Assembly: GCA_016937795.1 (NCBI GenBank)
Contig: JAFGVV010000042.1
Location: 1 to 61,802 of the forward strand
Source of the DNA: Paludibacteraceae bacterium
Lineage (GTDB): Bacteria > Bacteroidota > Bacteroidia > Bacteroidales > Paludibacteraceae
Reading direction: 5' to 3'
Length of the DNA: 61,802 bases
In this document: positions 1 through 8,460 of the stretch, in pieces
Numbering within the stretch: position 1 is the first letter of the stretch
Layout of the letters: each line of letters begins with the position of its first letter
The notes under the pieces: generated by a model
Databases searched by the model: none
Seen by the model: the letters and a program-made list of their open reading frames with translations, nothing else
What the model was told of the DNA's origin: nothing
Position numbers and translations under genes: made by a program

Positions 1-2
1 CC

Positions 3-50
3 ATCGAGCTCAAAAAAGTTATCCTCGATTTTTTCGCCAAACATACTTAA
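3..50 (+). CDS. C-terminal end of an upstream gene, possibly menD (partial)
   Basis: The window opens inside a reading frame that encodes about 15 residues (IELKKVILDFFAKHT) and stops at TAA 48-50. The residue mix and codon use look like a real protein tail. In many Bacteroidetes the gene upstream of menB is menD, so this could be the MenD C-terminus, but the segment is far too short to show it. A competing short minus-strand reading begins at 44, and this fragment cannot exclude it. Confidence 0.35.
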   Translation: MELKKVILDFFAKHT

Positions 51-127
51 TGAACTAAAAAATTAAAAATAACTAAAGTTGCATTTACAACTTGAATTCA
101 GCTTTGCATTTAATTAAATAACACATA

Positions 128-664
128 ATGAAACAAATAAAAACTCTGTCACCATTTATTCTATTAATATTCTCTATTCTATGTTGCACGAAGAACCAGA
201 ATCAAAGCAATAAAGCATTGAGGATTCAAACAGATACCCTTATTTCAGTTAAGAGTGATACAAGTAAACTAAATAATTTCAGGAAAATCACAACAGGAAA
301 CTGGATTGATTTGTCTTATGTGCCAATTTCTGAGTCTGGCGAAGAGTTATCCTTTAATTCTATGGAAGCACTTCCGGTATTTCCTGGAGGATTTGATTCA
401 TTAGCAAGTTATTATAATAGAAATCTAAAATATCCAGAAACTGCAATAAATGATAATATACAAGGAAAAGTTATTGTTTCTTTTATAATAAATAAGAAAG
501 GTGAAGTAACTTCAGTTAAACTAATTAAAAGTATCAGACATGATTTAGATTCTTCATGTATAACTACAATAAAAAAACTACCAAATTGGAAACCAGGAAG
601 AATGGAAAACAAACCTATTTCAATTAAACTCTGCCAACCAATAAGATTTAAATTAGAAGAATAA
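128..664 (+). CDS. Lipoprotein with a TonB C-terminal domain
   Basis: The 178-residue product starts with a short basic n-region, a hydrophobic core and a lipobox-like LCC at about residues 18-20, so it is probably a lipoprotein. Residues about 85-178 form a TonB C-terminal (energy transducer TonB) domain. It begins with FPGG and contains [20 protein letters not shown], a GEVTSVKL strand and the closing W-KPGR...PI.IKL pattern. No transmembrane anchor or proline-rich spacer is visible, so it is unlikely to be a classical TonB. Stand-alone lipoproteins of this kind are common in Bacteroidetes and their role is mostly unknown. The gene is visibly more AT-rich than menB, which starts 11 bp downstream, and looks like an insertion into the men operon. 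Confidence 0.85.
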   Translation: MKQIKTLSPFILLIFSILCCTKNQNQSNKALRIQTDTLISVKSDTSKLNNFRKITTGNWIDLSYVPISESGEELSFNSMEALPVFPGGFDSLASYYNRNLKYPETAINDNIQGKVIVSFIINKKGEVTSVKLIKSIRHDLDSSCITTIKKLPNWKPGRMENKPISIKLCQPIRFKLEE

Positions 665-675
665 ATAAAAATTAT

Positions 676-1491
676 ATGAGAAACTGGACAACCATTAAAG
701 AATTCGAAGAAATAAAATTCGAATATTTCGAAGGAATTGCAAAAATCACCATCAATCGTCCGCGTTACCGCAACGCATTCACGCCTGATACCATCAAGGA
801 AATCATCGAAGCTATGGTGTATTGCCGCGAAAGTCAGGACATTGCCACTGTCATCCTCACTGGTGAAGGCGACAAAGCTTTTTGTGCCGGCGGCGATCAA
901 AATGTAAAAAACATTGCAGGATATATTGGCAAGGATGGCGTTCCACGCCTGAATGTGCTCGACCTTCAGAAACTGATTCGCTCGCTACCCAAACCTGTGG
1001 TGGCTATGGTCAACGGCTTTGCCATTGGTGGCGGACACGTATTGCATGTAGTTTGCGACCTTTCCATTGCTTCGGAAAATGCCATTTTCGGACAAACAGG
1101 CCCCAAAGTGGGAAGTTTCGATGCTGGCTTTGGCTCATCGTATCTGGCACGCATTGTGGGTCAGAAAAAAGCCCGCGAAATCTGGTTCCTCTGCAAACAA
1201 TATTCAGCTGCCGAAGCATTAGAAATGGGACTTGTAAACACTGTAGTTCCGTTCGACCAACTCGAAGATGAAACAGTAGCCTGGTGTAAAAAAATGATGG
1301 AGCACAGTCCGCTTGCACTTCGAATGATTAAAATGGGATTGAATGCTGAGATGGACGGAATGGCTGGTATTCAGGAACTTGCCGGAAACGCAACTATGCT
1401 GTATTACATGACCGAGGAAGCACACGAAGGCAAAAATGCATTTCTGGAAAAACGCAAACCAGATTTTGGAAAATTCCCGAAATTACCGTAA
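676..1491 (+). CDS. menB: 1,4-dihydroxy-2-naphthoyl-CoA synthase (MenB)
   Basis: MenB is a cytosolic crotonase-fold enzyme that closes the second ring of the naphthoquinone by converting o-succinylbenzoyl-CoA to DHNA-CoA. The 271-residue length matches the family. The oxyanion-hole segment CAGGDQ lies at residues 70-75, GFAIGGGH at about 114-121 and the MenB-specific [20 protein letters not shown] at about 139-158. The C-terminus has the usual [13 protein letters not shown]. The start at 676 gives the expected MenB N-terminus ([14 protein letters not shown]). It follows the TonB-domain lipoprotein by 11 bp and precedes menA, menC and menE on the same strand, which supports the assignment. Confidence 0.97.
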   Translation: MRNWTTIKEFEEIKFEYFEGIAKITINRPRYRNAFTPDTIKEIIEAMVYCRESQDIATVILTGEGDKAFCAGGDQNVKNIAGYIGKDGVPRLNVLDLQKLIRSLPKPVVAMVNGFAIGGGHVLHVVCDLSIASENAIFGQTGPKVGSFDAGFGSSYLARIVGQKKAREIWFLCKQYSAAEALEMGLVNTVVPFDQLEDETVAWCKKMMEHSPLALRMIKMGLNAEMDGMAGIQELAGNATMLYYMTEEAHEGKNAFLEKRKPDFGKFPKLP

Positions 1492-1608
1492 TTTATAACC
1501 ACTAAGGCACTAAGTACAGCAAAAAACACTGAGGAAATAAATTGGAAACAAGCAAAAAATTAGTGATTTAAAGTATTCTATGTAGCTTAGATGTAAATTT
1601 TATTTCTT

Positions 1609-2505
1609 ATGATTAATCCCTGGATACAAGCATTTCGTTTAAAGACTTTACCGCTGGCACTGTCGAACACCATTATGGGTTCGGCAGTGGCTGTGTTGGA
1701 GGGTGGTTTTCGCTGGTCGGTATTTGTGCTGGCGGCGCTCACCACTGTGTTTCTTCAGATTATTTCGAACATGGCCAACGATTATGGCGATTTTGTAAAC
1801 GGAAAAGATACAGCAGAGCGAATTGGTCCGAAACGCATGGTTCAGTCGGGCGAAATATCAGCAAAAAAAATGTTGCGCGGCATAATTATTTTGGGTGTAC
1901 TCACTGCATTTACAGGACTTGCACTTATTCTTGTGGGCACAGCAGGCATCGACATTACTAACATCATGATTTTTGCTGCTTTAGGAATTGCTGCTATTGT
2001 GGCTGCTGTGAAATACACGGTGGGTAAAAATCCTTATGGTTATCGTGGCTTGGGCGACATTTTTGTTTTTGTATTTTTCGGTTTGGTAGGTGTCATGGGC
2101 ACTTATTTTCTGCATACACAAACTTTGAGCTGGGAAATATTACTTCCTGCTTCGGCCATTGGCTTGCTGAGTACTGCTGTGCTGAATATGAACAACATGC
2201 GCGACTACGAAGCCGACAAGAACGCCGGAAAACAAACCATTGTGGTAAAAATGGGAATACCCAAAGCCCGGATTTATCATCTGATACTAATTTCGGGAGC
2301 TTTTACAGCGCTTGGGATTTTTGGTGTTATCCGTTTCGAAAGCATTTCGCAATGGCTCTTTTTGCTCAGCACACCAATATTTGCCATCAATCTGAATAAA
2401 GTTTTTACATTCAGCCAGGGTAAAGAATTGTTTCCCGAACTGGCACGCGTATCAATTGGAACACTGATTTTTACGCTATTGTTTCTGATTGGAATTTTAT
2501 TGTAA
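1609..2505 (+). CDS. menA: 1,4-dihydroxy-2-naphthoate polyprenyltransferase (MenA)
   Basis: MenA is an integral membrane UbiA-superfamily enzyme that attaches the polyprenyl tail to DHNA and yields demethylmenaquinone. The 298-residue product is strongly hydrophobic, with about eight or nine membrane segments. Both Mg-prenyl-diphosphate motifs are visible: NDYGDFVNGKD at residues 57-67 and NNMRDYEADKNAGK near 195-208. The RIGPKRMVQSGEIS segment after the first motif is typical of MenA rather than UbiA. It lies between menB and menC, 117 bp after menB. No separate promoter is obvious in that gap, so it is probably transcribed with menB. Confidence 0.96.
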   Translation: MINPWIQAFRLKTLPLALSNTIMGSAVAVLEGGFRWSVFVLAALTTVFLQIISNMANDYGDFVNGKDTAERIGPKRMVQSGEISAKKMLRGIIILGVLTAFTGLALILVGTAGIDITNIMIFAALGIAAIVAAVKYTVGKNPYGYRGLGDIFVFVFFGLVGVMGTYFLHTQTLSWEILLPASAIGLLSTAVLNMNNMRDYEADKNAGKQTIVVKMGIPKARIYHLILISGAFTALGIFGVIRFESISQWLFLLSTPIFAINLNKVFTFSQGKELFPELARVSIGTLIFTLLFLIGILL

Positions 2506-2580
2506 TACAATTGAAAAGGTAAAGAACATAATGCAGTATAAAATTATTTTCTGCATTCAATTTTCAAATTCTAATGAATA

Positions 2581-3621
2581 ATGAAAGCACGCTATATAAA
2601 TTATAATCTGAACTTTAAGTTTCCGGCCGGAACTTCGAGAGGCGTGTTGCATTCAAAATATTCGGCATTTCTGATACTTGAAGAAAACGGTGTCACAGGC
2701 ATAGGCGAATGTTCCACAATTCCCGGTTTGAGCATCGATCCTGAAAACGGATATGAACAGAAATTGAGAGAGCTCTGTGATGTACTGAACTATAATAAGC
2801 ATCCCGAAAATGTGGATTTGTCTTTGTTTCCCTCCATTGCTTTCGGCCTTGAAACAGCTTTGCTCGACCTGAAAACGGGTGGAAAAAGACAGCTTTTCGA
2901 TACAGAGTTCTCGAAAGGTACAGCCGGAATTCTCATAAACGGTTTGGTTTGGATGGGCGATAAAGCCTTTATGCAAAAGCAGATCAAGAAAAAAATCAGG
3001 GCTGACTATCGTTGCATAAAGCTAAAAGTGGGTGCGCTCGATTTCGAAACAGAACTGGAAATTATTGCCGACATTCGTGCAGAATTCCCGGAAAGTGAAA
3101 TTGAAATTCGTTTGGATGCGAATGGAGGGTTCAGCGCCGACGATGCTTTGCTGAAACTCGAAAAGCTGGCAAAATTTCAGATTCATTCCATTGAACAACC
3201 CATCAAGCAGGGACAGTTAGATAAAATGGCTGAGATTTGTCATAAATCGCCCATTCCCATTGTGCTCGACGAAGAATTAATTGGCATAAAATCCACAGAA
3301 AAAGAATCACTTATCGAAAAAATAAAACCTGCATACATTATTCTGAAGCCATCGCTTCTCGGAAGTTTTAAAGCTTCGGAAGAGTGGATTCAACATGCTG
3401 AAAAACAAAATGTAAAATGGTGGATTACCTCGGCTCTCGAATCGAATATCGGATTGAATGCCATTGCGCAATGGACGTCGACACTCGGCTCGGAATTGCC
3501 TCAGGGATTGGGTACAGGGCAACTTTATCACAATAATATTCCATCACCACTCGAAATCAGAAATGCAATGCTTTTTTACGAAAAGGAAAAAGAGTGGGAT
3601 TTGAGTTTGCTGAATATTTGA
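2581..3621 (+). CDS. menC: o-succinylbenzoate synthase (MenC)
   Basis: MenC dehydrates SHCHC to o-succinylbenzoate and belongs to the enolase superfamily. The 346-residue sequence has an N-terminal capping domain and a barrel domain. Catalytic and metal-binding residues can be picked out: the KLK pair at 147-149, Asp179 in RLDANGG, Glu205 in SIEQPI, Asp230 in VLDEE and Lys256 in ILKPSLLG. The start at 2581 follows an in-frame stop region and gives a normal N-terminus. MenE begins only 12 bp after the stop, so the two are almost certainly cotranscribed. Enolase-superfamily members can also be dipeptide epimerases, but the men context makes OSBS the best call. Confidence 0.93.
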   Translation: MKARYINYNLNFKFPAGTSRGVLHSKYSAFLILEENGVTGIGECSTIPGLSIDPENGYEQKLRELCDVLNYNKHPENVDLSLFPSIAFGLETALLDLKTGGKRQLFDTEFSKGTAGILINGLVWMGDKAFMQKQIKKKIRADYRCIKLKVGALDFETELEIIADIRAEFPESEIEIRLDANGGFSADDALLKLEKLAKFQIHSIEQPIKQGQLDKMAEICHKSPIPIVLDEELIGIKSTEKESLIEKIKPAYIILKPSLLGSFKASEEWIQHAEKQNVKWWITSALESNIGLNAIAQWTSTLGSELPQGLGTGQLYHNNIPSPLEIRNAMLFYEKEKEWDLSLLNI

Positions 3622-3633
3622 TTATAAAAAGAA

Positions 3634-4713
3634 ATGTCTCGTCAAAACCGGAAAATAATCATCAATCACAAAGTTTATCAGGCTGAAAATCTGAATACTT
3701 TATTGGAGAACGAATCTACAGAAGCTTCGTGGCCGGGTTTGGTACATGCATTTTTGCAAAACTGGTTCGACGATTCGGACGTGATTATCACACACACATC
3801 CGGCTCAACCGGGCAACCCAAAGAAATAAAACTCAGCAAACAGGCCATGCGAAACTCTGCAGCCATGACCAACAGTTTTTTCGGACTTGGTGCCGGGAAA
3901 ACGGCTTTGCTTTGTCTGCCAGCTTCGTATATTGCCGGTAAAATGATGCTTGTGCGCGCCATCGCGGGTGGATTCAACCTTATTTGCGTAGAACCCGAAG
4001 CCAATCCTTTTCAAAAAATTTCTGAAAAAATTGATTTTGCAGCCATTACGCCTTATCAGTTGAATCATTCGCTGGATAGTCTTCGCACATTTCCTGTAGA
4101 AAATATTATTGTGGGTGGAAGTCCGGTGAATGCGGCCTTAGAAAAAGCCTGCGAAAATATTCCCGCTGCACTTTACGAAACCTACGGCATGACCGAGACG
4201 GCTTCGCACATTGCTTTGAGAAGATTCAATGGCAAAAAAACGGAATATTTTCATATTCTTGACGGAGTCAGCATTCATCAGAATGAGCGAAACTGCTTAG
4301 TAATAAACGCGCCGCATCTCACTGAGGAAGAATTGATTACGAACGACATTGTGGAAATCCGGAATGAACGGAATTTTCGTTGGCTAGGTCGTGCCGATTC
4401 GGTGATTAATTCGGGGGGAGTAAAAATTTTTCCGGAACAAGTGGAACGAAAACTGCAAACGCTGATCGACATTCCATTTTTTATCAGTGCTATTGATGAT
4501 AAAATTCTGGGGCAAAAAGTGGTGCTTGTGGCTGAATGTAATGCCACAGAACTCCACAAAATTGAACTTCTTTTGCAAAAACCACTCCCGGATATTTCTA
4601 AATACGAAATGCCCAAAGCATTTTATCATCTTGAAAAATTCGTTTATTCCTCAGCCAATAAAATACTGAGAAAAGAAACGCTTAACGAAGCACTTAAAGC
4701 TGATAAATACTAA
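3634..4713 (+). CDS. menE: o-succinylbenzoate-CoA ligase (MenE)
   Basis: MenE is an ANL-superfamily adenylating enzyme that activates o-succinylbenzoate with CoA for MenB. The phosphate-binding loop THTSGSTGQPK is at residues 53-63, YETYGMTETASHIALR is near 180-195, and the hinge segment WLGRADSVINSGGVKIFPEQVE and the C-terminal catalytic lysine motif SSANKILRK are present. At 359 residues it is short, as is usual for Bacteroidetes MenE, because the N-terminal subdomain is reduced. It is the last gene of the men run. Its final 20 bp overlap the 3' end of the convergent PL26-like lyase gene. Confidence 0.94.
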   Translation: MSRQNRKIIINHKVYQAENLNTLLENESTEASWPGLVHAFLQNWFDDSDVIITHTSGSTGQPKEIKLSKQAMRNSAAMTNSFFGLGAGKTALLCLPASYIAGKMMLVRAIAGGFNLICVEPEANPFQKISEKIDFAAITPYQLNHSLDSLRTFPVENIIVGGSPVNAALEKACENIPAALYETYGMTETASHIALRRFNGKKTEYFHILDGVSIHQNERNCLVINAPHLTEEELITNDIVEIRNERNFRWLGRADSVINSGGVKIFPEQVERKLQTLIDIPFFISAIDDKILGQKVVLVAECNATELHKIELLLQKPLPDISKYEMPKAFYHLEKFVYSSANKILRKETLNEALKADKY

Positions 4714-7700
4714 AATCCGAAAATTCAGAAACGCGGGAACCCATCAATCGCAGCCCAATTCTGCCCGATTTCAATTGAGGGAAATCACTGATATCCCAAT
4801 GAAAAATCCGTTCGCGGGTAGCATTTTTCACCTTCATATACACATCGTTGCCTTTTCGCACAATGCTAATGCGATGCGGTTCGTTGGGTTTAAAAAATCC
4901 TGTGCGCAGATATTCGGGTAACACTTCTGTGTCCTGCAAGCCTTTTCCACGCTCAGGCAAATAGCGGCGCGCACGTACATAATCGGCTTCGGGCAAATAA
5001 TTATCGTTTTCGAAGCCCGCAAAACTGATATGAAGCGCATTCATATGTTCAAAATACCATTTCATGGCCGGCACTTTTCGTAAATCAGTCCATTTGCTGA
5101 TATCTTTTTCGTACGCTCCCACGCCACTTCCTTCTGCAAAAAGATAAATAATGTTCACATATTTTGTAGCCTCATCGCGTCGTGTATAATTAAACTCAAC
5201 CCAAATATCACCCTCGAAACTTTGTTTTGTCCACAATACCGAATGATCGGCATCGCTGGCAGGAGTGGCTCCGGCTTTGAATAAAAGCCCTTTACGACTA
5301 TTTTTCAATTGTAATTTTTCGCCATCGGCAAACCAGTTTTTCGAATAATGCGATTGCATCTCGTCAGAAAAAAGCAGTTTACGTTCCGATTTCGAAAGCT
5401 TCTCAAAATCATTTTTGATTTTAAATTCACCTGCATCAGGAATTTTATCACCAATTAATTCAGGTAAAATAATGGCATTCAGCGCCCATTGCGAAGTTCC
5501 GTTGGTTCCCACAAAAGGATTTTCGTGCACAGGATTCAACACAGCTGGACCACTCAGCATTTTTACTCCATAATGATCTCGTTGTCGGTTTCCCAAAAAC
5601 TCACTCCATGCACGGGCTGCTAGTTTGTCATCATTCAATTCACTTGCAGCAAAGGCTGTAAGTCGCGGCGTGCGGAAGCCAATATCACCAAGTTTGCGGT
5701 TATCGTCATTGCGTTCCGGATCGTTGGCAGGCATGCTATAAAGGCGACAATATTCGGTAAATTTCTTTCTGAAAGGCTTATGATCGACCATTTCGAACAG
5801 TTCCATCAAAATTTCGTAACCACCCATTATTGTCGACAAATGATTCTGATTGGTGCGTCCGGGAATTCCGTCGTACCAAATTTTTCCGGTTTCTGGGTCG
5901 TAACTTAGACCTCCTGTACCTGTAAAAAGATTATCGGGCAAAGCTGCTAGCCCATCAAGTCCGGTTATGATTTTGTTACGGTATTTCACATCGCCTGTTC
6001 GCTCCCATTCCGTCATCCAGTTGCCCGCCAAAGCAAGCCAGTCGGGTCCCCAGCGCAAACGCGTCGGACCGCTGAAAGGAAATTTTCCGCGTGGCTGTGC
6101 AATGCGCAAAGGTTCGTATTTCATCAACGCTTTTTCCACATCTAAAGCCTCGCGCATGAGGTCGCCACTACGTTCGTCGGTAGTGAGATAATACTGAAAA
6201 CGCTTCCACGCAGCCTGACCAATGCGGGCTTCCTTGGCTCCGCAACCCCAATGCGACACATTGTGACGTGTACCCAAACCTTTCATTTCGCCCAAATGAT
6301 ACACATCCACTTCGGCCGTATGACGACTCATTGCAATGGCCATTTGGTAAATATCGGCCCGTCTGGTACGAAGGAACGAATACCAAAGCCAGTTTCCGGG
6401 CGCCAGTTCGGTATTTGCCCAAGCAAAACCACCCACATCGTATTTCCAGGCATGACGGTTGGGATCGTAACTGTGCATCACGTCGCCATAGTTCCAGAAT
6501 CCGTACCAATGGCGTTCGTCAATTGATTTTTGATAATAAAAGACTGAACTGTCGAGCTGATTCTCAATATTTTTACGCGTTTGATTTGAAAAATCGGGCA
6601 AACTCCATGTGCCAAAAGCTTTTACTGCATGTAAATATTCAGGCGTACAGATCAATTGCGGGGCATTTGCGCCTCGTTGCGACATGGCTACAGTTTCGTT
6701 TTTCGAAGGAACTTTATCCAGCACAAAAATGCTCAGTTCGCTGGTGCGTGCCACGCCATAAGGAGTGCTGAGTCCGGGCTGAATATCCTCGTAAGTGGAA
6801 AGCAAATCGTGCGGAATAGTATCGTAGTGGCGCAAATCCATTGCTTCGGCCTCCGGCGACCAGAGCCAAACCTTTAGCTGTGCTTTGTCCGAACGTGCAT
6901 TGCTCACTTCGAGCGAAGCCGGATACGACTGCCAAAAATCTTTCAGCGACACAGCCATACCGCCACTTGCATCGCCCAACATCACATGACCTTCGCTTCG
7001 TTTACCATCGTCGGCATGCACCCACGCACTTTTGTGGTTGGTACGTTTCGAAATACTGAAACCATTTGGATTCAATTGCGTAAGTTTATAATCGTCCCAC
7101 GATGGAAAATTATTGAAATGCGTAAGCGCAGCCACATCTGTTGAATCAATATCGGGCATTGCCTCGCCTGCAAACTGTTTGCGCGGCAACGATCTGTCGC
7201 CATTAAACACAAAAGGATACCGACCGCTCAGAGGTTTTACCGATTCGCTCCACAAGCCAGCATTTTGACCGGAAAAACGAATGTGACGATTGTGATGCTG
7301 CTCACGCAAAGGCACATCGAAAACCACACCCAGCGATTTTACAAAATCACGTTCCTGATGGCCATCGAACACAAAAGAGTGAACCATTCGAATCTCAGAA
7401 ATTCCTGCAAAGAAATACAGACGAACCGTAAAAGGCAGTAATTCCCGATTTTTTTCTTTTGAATAATGCACGCCGATAAGTTTTACAACCGCACGTACAG
7501 GGCCGGATTGTTCAAGTTCCGCTTTGTCAATTCTGCTTTCGTAATCGTTGAAACTGATAATTCGTTCAGCTTCTTTTTCACGGTTTTCGAGCATACAAAC
7601 AAGGCGGGCATTTTCGGAAATGACTTTATCGCCAATGCTTATTTTCTGATAAAGTGTATTTCCTTTTTGTGGAATAGCACATTTGAATATGCCGTTATCG

Positions 7701-8104
7701 ATATTGACAAAACCCGATTTTTGTTCCGTCACAATTCCTTTGGGTTGCGAAACAGGCTTTTTTACTGGTTCGATAAAGAAATGATCCGACGAAGGCACAA
7801 CAGCTGCAAAAGCCAACCATTTCAGTGAACCATCGGGCCAAAAAGCCAGAGGCCATGTTTGGTGAGGGATTTCTTTTCCGTTTTCATCTGTCAACACAAA
7901 CTGCTGCGCCGGCTTAAACTGTCCTTTTTCGAACGGAACACCCCAACTCATTCCTGTTTTTGTGGCAGACTTCTCTCCTACCCAGTTTAAACGGATTGGA
8001 TTTGCGTTTAAAAACAGATTTAAACAAATGAATATGAGCAGGATTGCTGGGCGAAGAATCTGTATAAGCATTATTGATTTCTTTAGTATATATGGATTTT
8101 TCAT
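4694..8104 (-). CDS. PL26/YetA-like exo-rhamnogalacturonan lyase family protein
   Basis: The large exported protein (about 1136 residues) opens with a signal peptide followed by IRLNWVGEKSATKTGMSWGV and TWPLAFWPDGSLKWLAFAAV. These are characteristic of the PcRGLX/YetA-like N-terminal domain (polysaccharide lyase family 26). A helical middle domain follows (GFWNYGDVMHSYDPNRHAW, LGEMKGLGTRHNVSHWGCGA), then C-terminal beta-rich domains. Characterised PL26 enzymes cleave rhamnogalacturonan I from the end by beta-elimination, and the neighbouring PL11 gene supports pectin use. Start choice is uncertain. ATGs at 8125, 8104 and 8071 are in frame; 8104 gives a lysine-containing n-region and 8071 gives a compact signal peptide. 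The exact substrate and exo mode are inferred. Confidence 0.85.
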   Translation of the reverse strand: MKNPYILKKSIMLIQILRPAILLIFICLNLFLNANPIRLNWVGEKSATKTGMSWGVPFEKGQFKPAQQFVLTDENGKEIPHQTWPLAFWPDGSLKWLAFAAVVPSSDHFFIEPVKKPVSQPKGIVTEQKSGFVNIDNGIFKCAIPQKGNTLYQKISIGDKVISENARLVCMLENREKEAERIISFNDYESRIDKAELEQSGPVRAVVKLIGVHYSKEKNRELLPFTVRLYFFAGISEIRMVHSFVFDGHQERDFVKSLGVVFDVPLREQHHNRHIRFSGQNAGLWSESVKPLSGRYPFVFNGDRSLPRKQFAGEAMPDIDSTDVAALTHFNNFPSWDDYKLTQLNPNGFSISKRTNHKSAWVHADDGKRSEGHVMLGDASGGMAVSLKDFWQSYPASLEVSNARSDKAQLKVWLWSPEAEAMDLRHYDTIPHDLLSTYEDIQPGLSTPYGVARTSELSIFVLDKVPSKNETVAMSQRGANAPQLICTPEYLHAVKAFGTWSLPDFSNQTRKNIENQLDSSVFYYQKSIDERHWYGFWNYGDVMHSYDPNRHAWKYDVGGFAWANTELAPGNWLWYSFLRTRRADIYQMAIAMSRHTAEVDVYHLGEMKGLGTRHNVSHWGCGAKEARIGQAAWKRFQYYLTTDERSGDLMREALDVEKALMKYEPLRIAQPRGKFPFSGPTRLRWGPDWLALAGNWMTEWERTGDVKYRNKIITGLDGLAALPDNLFTGTGGLSYDPETGKIWYDGIPGRTNQNHLSTIMGGYEILMELFEMVDHKPFRKKFTEYCRLYSMPANDPERNDDNRKLGDIGFRTPRLTAFAASELNDDKLAARAWSEFLGNRQRDHYGVKMLSGPAVLNPVHENPFVGTNGTSQWALNAIILPELIGDKIPDAGEFKIKNDFEKLSKSERKLLFSDEMQSHYSKNWFADGEKLQLKNSRKGLLFKAGATPASDADHSVLWTKQSFEGDIWVEFNYTRRDEATKYVNIIYLFAEGSGVGAYEKDISKWTDLRKVPAMKWYFEHMNALHISFAGFENDNYLPEADYVRARRYLPERGKGLQDTEVLPEYLRTGFFKPNEPHRISIVRKGNDVYMKVKNATRERIFHWDISDFPQLKSGRIGLRLMGSRVSEFSDFSIYQL

Positions 8105-8125
8105 GCTGCAAACTAAAAGGTACAT

Positions 8126-8460
8126 TTTAAATAGTTATAAAAATGACCAAAGGGGCTTCCGCCCCAAACCCCGACTTACTTTTTGTCTTAACACAAAAAG
8201 TAAGCAAAAAAGTCAAGACTACGCCCGCTTCACTCGAAAAATTATCGTTCGGAAAGCTCAAATCGTCCAAACTTGTTGAAGTTCGATAATCTTTGAATAA
8301 CCAAAAAGCTATTTACACGAACTTCAACTTCAAACAAGGACGATTCTTAACCGCTTTCCTCTCTTATTTTTCGGCTCACCGGACGAGGTCAACGTTAGCG
8401 AGACTTTGTTCAAATAATCATTTCAAATGGACAAAAGATATTCTCAATCATTCAACTAAA
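8126..8460. repeat. Intergenic spacer with hairpin-rich repeat
   Basis: The spacer between the two lyase genes holds two close perfect hairpins. One is GGGGC-ttcc-GCCCC at 8152-8165. The other is a 12-bp stem CTTACTTTTTGT / ACAAAAAGTAAG at 8175-8186 and 8193-8204 with a 6-nt loop. The surrounding text (AAGTAAGCAAAAAAGTCAAG) resembles a dispersed intergenic sequence I know from many Bacteroidetes genomes. It could also end transcription from the PL11 gene, but no clear U-tract follows in the right place. No convincing gene is seen in the rest of the spacer. Confidence 0.5.

Noticed and set aside
2..44. A short minus-strand reading starting at 44 (MFGEKIEDNFFELDG)
   Set aside because: It competes with the plus-strand tail at 3-50. 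The men operon context favours the plus-strand reading, but the evidence is thin on both sides.
6268..6771. A 167-codon open frame on the plus strand
   Set aside because: It is antisense to the PL26-like gene and has shadow-frame composition without any domain.
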